Shown here in pieces: positions 8,498 to 14,106 of a DNA stretch of 14,106 nucleotides; within the stretch, counting starts at the first letter, position 1, and each line of letters begins with the position of its first letter. The notes below the pieces were generated by a model. The model searched no databases, had not been told where the DNA came from, and saw only the letters and a program-made list of their open reading frames with translations. Position numbers and translations under genes: made by a program. The stretch comes from RGIG1934 sp045122895. GTDB taxonomy: Bacteria > Bacillota > Clostridia > Lachnospirales > Lachnospiraceae. The stretch spans positions 1 through 14,106 of the forward strand of contig JBGVIE010000046.1 in NCBI GenBank assembly GCA_045122895.1. The letters are read 5' to 3'.

Positions 8498-9886
8498 ATG
8501 GAAAAAACAATGGAAAAAATCGTTGCTCTTGCAAAAGCCAGAGGATTTGTGTATCCTGGTTCAGAGATTTATGGAGGATTAGCTAATACATGGGATTACG
8601 GTAATCTTGGTGTTGAACTTAAGAACAATGTTAAGAAAGCATGGTGGAAAAAGTTTGTTCAGGAAAATCCATATAACGTTGGTGTTGATTGTGCAATACT
8701 TATGAACCCACAGACCTGGGTAGCTTCAGGACATCTTGGCGGTTTTGCAGATCCACTTATGGATTGTAAAGAATGTCACGAGAGATTCAGGGCAGATAAG
8801 ATTATCGAAGACTGGGCAGCAGAAAACAACTTCGAAATTGAAGGTTCTGTAGATGCATGGTCACAGGAAGAAATGAAGAATTTTATTGATGAAAAGAATA
8901 TTGTATGTCCATCTTGTGGAAAACACAATTTTACAGACATCAGACAGTTTAACCTTATGTTCAAGACATTCCAGGGTGTAACTGAAGATGCAAAGAACAC
9001 GGTGTACTTAAGACCAGAAACAGCACAGGGTATTTTTGTTAACTTCAAGAATGTTCAGAGAACATCAAGAAAGAAGATGCCATTTGGTATTGGACAGATT
9101 GGTAAGTCGTTCAGAAACGAAATTACACCTGGTAACTTTACATTCAGAACAAGGGAGTTCGAACAGATGGAACTTGAATTCTTCTGTAAGCCGGGAACAG
9201 ACCTTGAGTGGTTCCAATACTGGAGAGAATTCTGTATCAACTGGTTAAAGAGTCTTGGCATGAAAGACGAGGAGATGAGAGCCAGAGACCATTCTCCGGA
9301 AGAATTATGCTTCTACAGCAAGGGAACAACAGATATCGAATTCTTATTCCCATTTGGATGGGGCGAGCTTTGGGGTATTGCTGACAGAACTGATTATGAC
9401 CTTACTCAGCATCAGAATACATCAGGTGAAGATATGTCATACTTTGATGATGAGGCAAAGGAAAAATATATTCCATATGTAATCGAGCCATCTCTAGGTG
9501 CAGACAGAGTAACACTTGCATTCCTCTGCGCAGCATATGATGAAGAGGAACTTGAAGGTGGAGATATGAGAACAGTGCTTCATTTTCATCCGGCACTTGC
9601 ACCGGTAAAAATTGGTGTGCTTCCATTGTCTAAGAAGTTAAACGAAGGCGCAGAAAAGATATATACAGAGCTTTGTAAAGAGTATAACTGTGAATTTGAT
9701 GACAGAGGAAATATCGGAAAGAGATATAGAAGACAGGATGAAATTGGAACACCTTTCTGTGTGACATATGATTTCGAATCAGAAACTGACGGATGTGTAA
9801 CAGTCAGAGACAGAGATACAATGGAACAGGAAAGAATTAAGATTGAAGACTTAAAGGCTTATTTTGATAAAAAATTTGAATTTTAA
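8498..9886 (+). CDS. glyS: Glycine--tRNA ligase, dimeric (alpha2) type
   Basis: Class II synthetase that charges tRNA-Gly. At 462 residues it is the single-chain homodimer type, not the split glyQ/glyS alpha2beta2 type. Visible features: N-terminal FVYPGSEIYGGLANTWDYG, a probable zinc site from Cys90/Cys93 and Cys137/Cys140, RPETAQG (172-178), motif 2 around FRNE (205-208) and RTREFEQMEL, motif 3 EPSLGADR, and a C-terminal anticodon-binding domain starting near LAPVKIGVLPLSKK and ending with GCVTVRDRDT. The start at 8498 is preceded nine bases upstream by GGAGG (8484-8488), which lies in the 3' end of the lipoprotein gene; a second in-frame ATG at 8510 is less well placed. It is followed by a weak hairpin and then the kinase-like gene. 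Confidence 0.97.
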   Translation: MEKTMEKIVALAKARGFVYPGSEIYGGLANTWDYGNLGVELKNNVKKAWWKKFVQENPYNVGVDCAILMNPQTWVASGHLGGFADPLMDCKECHERFRADKIIEDWAAENNFEIEGSVDAWSQEEMKNFIDEKNIVCPSCGKHNFTDIRQFNLMFKTFQGVTEDAKNTVYLRPETAQGIFVNFKNVQRTSRKKMPFGIGQIGKSFRNEITPGNFTFRTREFEQMELEFFCKPGTDLEWFQYWREFCINWLKSLGMKDEEMRARDHSPEELCFYSKGTTDIEFLFPFGWGELWGIADRTDYDLTQHQNTSGEDMSYFDDEAKEKYIPYVIEPSLGADRVTLAFLCAAYDEEELEGGDMRTVLHFHPALAPVKIGVLPLSKKLNEGAEKIYTELCKEYNCEFDDRGNIGKRYRRQDEIGTPFCVTYDFESETDGCVTVRDRDTMEQERIKIEDLKAYFDKKFEF

Positions 9887-9896
9887 TCACTAAAAG

Positions 9897-9927
9897 TAAG
9901 ACTGTTATGTATATAGCAGTCTTATTT
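9897..9927 (+). terminator. Weak or leaky terminator hairpin after glyS
   Basis: TAAGACTG (9897-9904) pairs with CAGTCTTA (9917-9924); with a G-U pair and TAT/ATA inside, the stem reaches 12 bp with a four-base loop. Only three T residues follow directly (9925-9927), with two more T inside the 3' arm, so termination may be incomplete and the next gene may be reached by read-through. It begins 10 nt after the glyS stop. Confidence 0.6.
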
Positions 9928-9948
9928 GTTACAGAAGGGATGAAAAAA

Positions 9949-11037
9949 ATGAAAAATCCTTTTATTTCCACAACACATATGGGAAGAGAATACCTTACAT
10001 CAAATTGCTCATTGAACAAAATAAAGATAGCTAAGCTTCCGTTGAATGGGATAGAGGACGAGCTTGAAGGAATGACTTTTAAAGAGATTTTTGGTGCAGG
10101 TCAGATAATTGAAGAGATTAAACAGCATGCAGATGAACTTCATATAACGCTTGATGACTATAAAGAAATGGATTTGCCGAAACTGCTTGACCATAGAGTT
10201 ATGCAGGGAAATATCCGGGCTGAGATGATAGCAAAAAAATACGGAAACAGGCTTGGAATGTTGTTGCTTACATTGAAAACGGGATTACCAGAAAACAGAG
10301 CTGCAAGAAATGACTGGAATGATGAACACTGGGAGTATTGGGCAAAACTAAAGACCATAATTTTGTCAGGAGGACTGGCATGTGGAGTTATGGGAAAATA
10401 TATGGTAGATGTGGCTTACGATGTGTTTGCGAGAGCAGGTGTAAAGCCATACAAGATTATAAGAAATGACAATAATTCAAAAACAGGTGCATTCGGATGT
10501 CTTACACAGGTAGGCGGAAAAGAAAAAGTGCATATTGTATTTGACCTTGGTCAGACAAAGATAAAAAGAGTAATAGCCATTAATGACGAACATGAACAGC
10601 AGCAATTAATAGAACTTCCAAGTGTGAAATCAATAAATATGGCATGGAATGTGGAAAATGACGAAGACAGACTTTTGCAGGCGAGGGAGCTTCACAAGTA
10701 TATTGTAGATGTTATAGTAGATACCTATAATCAGGCAACTGAGTATGGCGAGGTTGGCTGGGAGATATGCATAAGCATAGCTAATTATGTTATGGATGGA
10801 CAGATTTTTTCAGGTAGAGGCGGATATGCAAAGCTTAGCGAGATTGGTGAAAATTATGCGGGAATACTTGCGGCAGATCTTGAAAAAGCGCTTGACAGGA
10901 ACATAATGATAAGACTCATCCATGATGGGACTGCAGCGGCACTTTTTTTCAAAGATGAAAAAGATGTAGCCTGTATAACACTCGGAACTGCACTAGGTGT
11001 AGGCTTTCCGGAAATAAACCTAAAAGGAAAAAAATAG
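9949..11037 (+). CDS. ROK/ASKHA sugar-kinase-like protein with circularly permuted motif order
   Basis: A 362-residue protein with hexokinase-fold signatures but no exact family I can name. Phosphate-1-type FDLGQTKIKR is at 198-207, phosphate-2-type HDGTAAAL with a possible catalytic Asp326 at 325-332, and LGTALGVGF at 345-353, almost at the C-terminus. The part that normally follows these in ROK kinases, the adenosine-type IILSGG (137-142) with connecting helix and a KTGAFG segment (178-183), instead precedes DLGQT. The C-terminal lobe therefore appears to have moved to the N-terminus. The usual ROK zinc cysteine cluster is absent. There is no signal peptide or helix-turn-helix. Start: AGAAGGG at 9933-9939 is nine bases from ATG 9949 but directly abuts ATG 9940; an upstream in-frame ATG at 9907 lies in the glyS terminator hairpin. 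Substrate and activity are unknown; it could be a kinase, a sensor or an inactive relative. Confidence 0.75.
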   Translation: MKNPFISTTHMGREYLTSNCSLNKIKIAKLPLNGIEDELEGMTFKEIFGAGQIIEEIKQHADELHITLDDYKEMDLPKLLDHRVMQGNIRAEMIAKKYGNRLGMLLLTLKTGLPENRAARNDWNDEHWEYWAKLKTIILSGGLACGVMGKYMVDVAYDVFARAGVKPYKIIRNDNNSKTGAFGCLTQVGGKEKVHIVFDLGQTKIKRVIAINDEHEQQQLIELPSVKSINMAWNVENDEDRLLQARELHKYIVDVIVDTYNQATEYGEVGWEICISIANYVMDGQIFSGRGGYAKLSEIGENYAGILAADLEKALDRNIMIRLIHDGTAAALFFKDEKDVACITLGTALGVGFPEINLKGKK

Positions 11038-11039
11038 AA

Positions 11040-11068
11040 TTGACGAAATATCAATCAATTGTTATAAT
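11040..11068 (+). promoter_or_regulatory. Strong sigma-A promoter for ppdK
   Basis: TTGACG (11040-11045), a 17-nt spacer and TATAAT (11063-11068) give a near-consensus promoter two bases after the kinase-like gene stops. The predicted transcription start near 11075 leaves a leader of about 100 nt. A strong promoter fits the highly biased codon use of ppdK. Confidence 0.85.
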
Positions 11069-11124
11069 TGCTATGTGACTAAAACTGCGCTCTTTTTGCG
11101 TGCAAAAAAGTCATTAACACGTAA

Positions 11125-11144
11125 TTATAAGGGTTACCTTATAA
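11125..11144 (+). promoter_or_regulatory. Perfect inverted repeat in the ppdK leader
   Basis: TTATAAGG (11125-11132) and CCTTATAA (11137-11144) form a perfect 8-bp inverted repeat around GTTA, between the predicted transcription start and the AGGAGG ribosome site (11160-11165). It has no T-tract, so it is not a terminator. It could be an operator or an RNA hairpin that protects or regulates the mRNA. An A/T-rich imperfect hairpin (about 11090-11110, TTTTTG/CAAAAA) lies just upstream. Confidence 0.45.
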
Positions 11145-11174
11145 GATAAAGTAAATTTTAGGAGGAATTGTAAA

Positions 11175-13802
11175 ATGGCAAACAAATGGGTATACCTTTT
11201 TAGCGAAGGTAACGCTAACATGAGAGAGCTTCTTGGTGGTAAGGGTGCTAACCTTGCAGAGATGACAAGCTTAGGACTTCCAGTACCTCAGGGCTTCACA
11301 ATTACAACAGAAGCATGTACACAGTACTATGAAGATGGTCGTGAAATTAACGATGAGATTCAGGGACAGATCAATGAATACATCGTAAAGATGGAAGAAA
11401 TCACAGGAAAGAAATTCGGTGATTAGGAAAATCCACTTTTAGTATCTGTACGTTCAGGTGCTAGAGCATCTATGCCAGGTATGATGGATACAATCCTTAA
11501 CCTTGGTTTAAATGAAACAGTTGTTAACACAATTGCTGAAAAATCAGGAAACCCACGTTGGGCATGGGATTGCTACAGAAGATTCATCCAGATGTACTCT
11601 GACGTAGTTATGGAAGTAGGTAAGAAGTACTTTGAAGAGCTTATCGACAAGATGAAAGCTGATAGAGGCGTTACACAGGACGTTGAACTTACAGCAGAAG
11701 ATCTTAAGGAGCTTGCTGGACAGTTCAAGGCTGAATACAAAGCTAAGATCGGTACAGATTTCCCAGATGATCCTAAGGAACAGTTAATGGGTGCTGTTAA
11801 GGCTGTATTCCGTTCATGGGACAACCCACGTGCTAACGTATACAGAAGAGATAACGATATCCCTTACTCATGGGGAACAGCTGTTAACGTACAGTCAATG
11901 GCTTTCGGTAACATGGGTGATGACTGTGGTACAGGTGTTGCATTTACAAGAGACCCTGCTACAGGTGAAAAGAAGCTTATGGGTGAATTCCTTACAAACG
12001 CACAGGGTGAAGACGTTGTTGCCGGTGTAAGAACTCCAATGCCAATTACACAGATGGCTGAAACATTCCCAGAAGCATTTGCTCAGTTCCAGGAAGTATG
12101 CAAGATTCTTGAAGATCACTACAGAGATATGCAGGATATGGAATTTACTGTAGAGAATAAGAAGCTTTACATGCTCCAGACAAGAAATGGTAAGAGAACA
12201 GCTCAGGCTGCTCTTCAGATCGCTTGCGATTTAGTTGACGAAGGAATGAGAACAGAAGAAGAAGCTGTTGCAATGATTGATCCTCGTAACTTAGATACAT
12301 TATTACATCCACAGTTTGACGCTGCTGCATTAAAGGCTGCTACTCCAATCGGTAAAGGTCTTGGAGCTTCTCCAGGTGCTGCATGTGGTAAGGTTGTATT
12401 CACAGCAGATGACGCTGTTGAATGGGCTGCAAAGGGTGAGAAGGTAGTTCTTGTTCGTCTTGAAACATCTCCAGAAGATATTACAGGTATGAAGGCTGCT
12501 CAGGGTATCCTTACAGTTCGTGGTGGTATGACATCACACGCTGCCGTAGTTGCTCGTGGTATGGGTACATGTTGTGTTTCTGGTTGTGGAGATATCAACA
12601 TGGACGAAGCAAACAAGAAGTTTACATTAGCTGGTAAGACATTCGTAGAAGGTTCAGAAATCTCTATCGATGGTACAACAGGTAATATTTACGAAGGCAT
12701 TATCCCAACAGTTGACGCTCAGATCGCTGGTACATTCGGAAGAATTATGGGATGGGCTGACAAGTATAGAACATTAAAGGTTAGAACAAACGCAGATACT
12801 CCAGCTGACGCTAAGAAGGCTAGAGAACTTGGTGCTGAAGGTATCGGTCTTTGCCGTACAGAGCATATGTTCTTCGAAGAAGACAGAATCGCAGCATTCA
12901 GAGAGATGATTTGTGCTGACACAGTAGAAGAAAGAGAAGCAGCTCTTGAAAAGATCCTTCCATATCAGCAGGGAGATTTCAAGGCTCTTTACGAAGCGCT
13001 TGAAGGTAACCCAGTTACAATCAGATTCCTTGATCCACCTCTTCATGAATTCGTTCCAACAGAAGAAGAAGATATCAAGAAGCTTGCTGATTCACAGGGC
13101 AAGAGCGTTGAAGATATCAAGGCTCTCATCGCTTCATTACATGAATTTAACCCAATGATGGGTCACAGAGGATGCCGTCTTGCTGTAACATATCCAGAAA
13201 TCGCTAAGATGCAGACAAAGGCTGTTATCCGTGCAGCTCTTGAGGTTAAGGCAGCTCATCCAGATTGGAATGTTAAGCCAGAAATTATGATTCCACTTGT
13301 ATGCGAAATCAAAGAATTAAAATATGTTAAGAAGGTTGTAGTTGAGACAGCAGACGCTGAAATCGCAGCGGCTGGTGTAGCTCTTGAATACGAAGTTGGT
13401 ACAATGATCGAAATCCCAAGAGCAGCTCTTACAGCTGATGAAATCGCTAAGGAAGCTGACTTCTTCTGCTTCGGTACAAACGACTTAACACAGATGACAT
13501 TCGGTTTCTCAAGAGACGATGCTGGTAAGTTCTTAGATGCTTACTATGACACAAAGATCTTTGAGAACGATCCATTTGCTAAGCTTGACCAGACAGGTGT
13601 TGGTAAGTTAATGGAAATGTCAATCAAGCTTGGTAAGCCAGTAAATCCTAAGCTTCACGTTGGTATCTGTGGAGAACATGGTGGAGATCCTTCATCAGTT
13701 GAATTCTGCCACAAGATTGGTCTTGATTATGTATCATGTTCACCATTCCGTGTACCAATCGCTAGACTTGCTGCAGCACAGGCTGCTATAGCTAGTAAGT
13801 AG
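11175..13802 (+). pseudogene. ppdK: Pyruvate, phosphate dikinase gene interrupted by one in-frame TAG (codon 84)
   Basis: PPDK interconverts pyruvate, ATP and Pi with PEP, AMP and PPi; in anaerobes it often serves PPi-linked glycolysis or gluconeogenesis. The frame spans 875 codons, matching the roughly 874-residue C. symbiosum enzyme, but codon 84 (11424-11426) is TAG. Everything else is intact. N-terminal ATP-grasp domain: GGKGANLAEM, then VSVRSGARASMPGMMDT straight after the stop. Central phosphohistidine domain: GGMTSHAAVVARGMGTCC with His455. C-terminal PEP/pyruvate barrel: GLCRTEHMFF, EFNPMMGHRGCRL, GTMIEIPRAA, GTNDLTQMTFG and GICGEHGG with Cys832. Without read-through the products are an 83-aa fragment and, from ATG 11472, a 776-aa fragment lacking the start of the ATP-grasp domain and having no ribosome site. 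Codon use is strongly biased across both parts, as expected of a highly expressed gene, so the break is recent, a sequencing error, or decoded. The gene has its own promoter, AGGAGG site and terminator. Confidence 0.93.
11424..11426 (+). other. In-frame TAG within ppdK
   Basis: The reading frame goes KKFGD, TAG, ENPLLVSVRSG with no shift. In C. symbiosum PPDK this position is Thr by memory, and it varies in the family, so many residues would be tolerated. TAG is one base from AAG (Lys), CAG, GAG, TAC/TAT, TCG, TTG and TGG; AAG is the preferred Lys codon of this gene. TAG also ends the kinase-like gene and ppdK itself, so it is a normal stop here. Confidence 0.95.
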
Positions 13803-13840
13803 GGTTAAGCAAAAAATAGCCTAAAAACCTAGTATTTATG

Positions 13841-13874
13841 CCCCTTAGAGCCTTTTGGTTCTAAGGGGTTTTTT
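13841..13874 (+). terminator. Strong intrinsic terminator after ppdK
   Basis: A 12-bp stem (13841-13852 with 13857-13868, one G-U pair) with a TTTT loop is followed by six T residues (13869-13874). It lies 38 nt after the ppdK stop and ends that single-gene unit. Confidence 0.95.
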
Positions 13875-14106
13875 ATTACCTCGAGATACTTGAAATTTTT
13901 AAAAATTCTAAAATCATTACTTAAAAGGATGATTTCGTTTTTAAATCGTTACTATAAAGGACGATATCTTATTTTTATCCCAGTTATAATAAGCTTAACA
14001 ATTGAACAGCAATTACAGCACGAGAAAATCCGGTTGGAAATCAGAATTCAAATTTATTGGCGTGAGTTTGAAGTTAGTTTGCGATGAGACTCAGTACCGA
14101 GAGGGA
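13875..14106 (+). other. Non-coding stretch at the right edge
   Basis: No credible gene is present on either strand: the one sizeable frame (13890-14087, TTG start) has no ribosome site and resembles nothing I know. The stretch holds a 14-bp A/T palindrome (about 13894-13907), the paired inverted-repeat elements described separately, and a TATAAT at 13985-13990 with no good -35 box. The last 30 bases contain GATGAGACTCAGTACC, which faintly resembles the base of a T-box stem I, but too little is visible to call. It is most likely the upstream region of a gene just beyond the window. Confidence 0.5.
13911..13967 (+). repeat. Two related 25-nt inverted-repeat elements in tandem
   Basis: Element 1 (13911-13935) is AAATCAT, an 11-nt spacer, ATGATTT: a perfect 7-bp inverted repeat. 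Element 2 (13943-13967) is AAATCGT, an 11-nt spacer, ACGATAT: the same with one mismatch near the outside. The spacers TACTTAAAAGG and TACTATAAAGG differ at two places. The elements start 32 nt apart, about three helical turns. The change A-T to G-C in the stem is compensatory. They could be a double protein-binding site or two RNA hairpins. Confidence 0.5.

Noticed and set aside
9907..9948. Longer start (ATG 9907) for the kinase-like gene
   Set aside because: That codon lies in the glyS terminator hairpin and has no ribosome site; ATG 9949 has AGAAGGG at nine bases.
11424..11426. Pyrrolysine insertion at the ppdK TAG
   Set aside because: No downstream hairpin of clear PYLIS type is evident, the position is not a known active-site residue, and TAG terminates other genes here. 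Not excluded, but not supported by this window.
11472..13802. A separate 776-aa gene starting at ATG 11472
   Set aside because: The ATG lies inside a conserved PPDK motif (ASMPGMMDT) and has no ribosome site; it is the remainder of ppdK.
13894..13907. 14-bp palindrome AATTTTTAAAAATT
   Set aside because: Only A and T; such palindromes are expected by chance in A/T-rich intergenic DNA.
13911..13967. CRISPR repeat pair
   Set aside because: Only two copies, gap of 7 nt between elements, imperfect identity and no cas genes.
13890..14087. 65-aa reading frame with TTG start after the ppdK terminator
   Set aside because: No ribosome site, biased A/T-driven composition, no recognisable family, and it overlaps the inverted-repeat elements.

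Overview
The window looks like ordinary chromosome from a low-GC Gram-positive anaerobe of class Clostridia, most probably family Lachnospiraceae. The basis is the single-chain form of PurL, the dimeric (alpha2) glycyl-tRNA synthetase, an intracellular M16C peptidase next to era-recO, a catabolic-type pyruvate phosphate dikinase very close to the Clostridium symbiosum enzyme as I remember it, strong GGAGG ribosome sites and A+T-rich intergenic DNA. Genus cannot be fixed from the sequence alone. Every gene is on the + strand.

Layout: (1) the 3' five-sixths of purL (purine synthesis), open at the left edge and ended by an intrinsic terminator; (2) an apparent operon of an M16C/PreP-like metallopeptidase, era and recO, with its own promoter and a TTG start on the first gene; (3) a short lipoprotein gene with its own promoter, followed four bases later by glyS, whose ribosome site lies inside the lipoprotein gene; (4) a weak hairpin and then a 362-aa sugar-kinase-like (ROK/ASKHA) protein whose motifs are in circularly permuted order; (5) a consensus sigma-A promoter, a leader with a perfect inverted repeat, and ppdK, which is broken at codon 84 by an in-frame TAG although the rest of its 875 codons are intact; (6) a strong terminator and about 230 nt of non-coding DNA holding two related inverted-repeat elements, 32 nt apart, with one compensatory base-pair change.

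Functionally the block mixes housekeeping (purine synthesis, ribosome assembly GTPase, recombination mediator, aminoacyl-tRNA synthesis) with central carbon metabolism (PEP/pyruvate interconversion). The items that most deserve a second look are the ppdK stop codon, the permuted kinase-like protein, and the paired elements downstream of ppdK. I saw no mobile element, CRISPR array, tRNA or rRNA, and no sign of a defence system.
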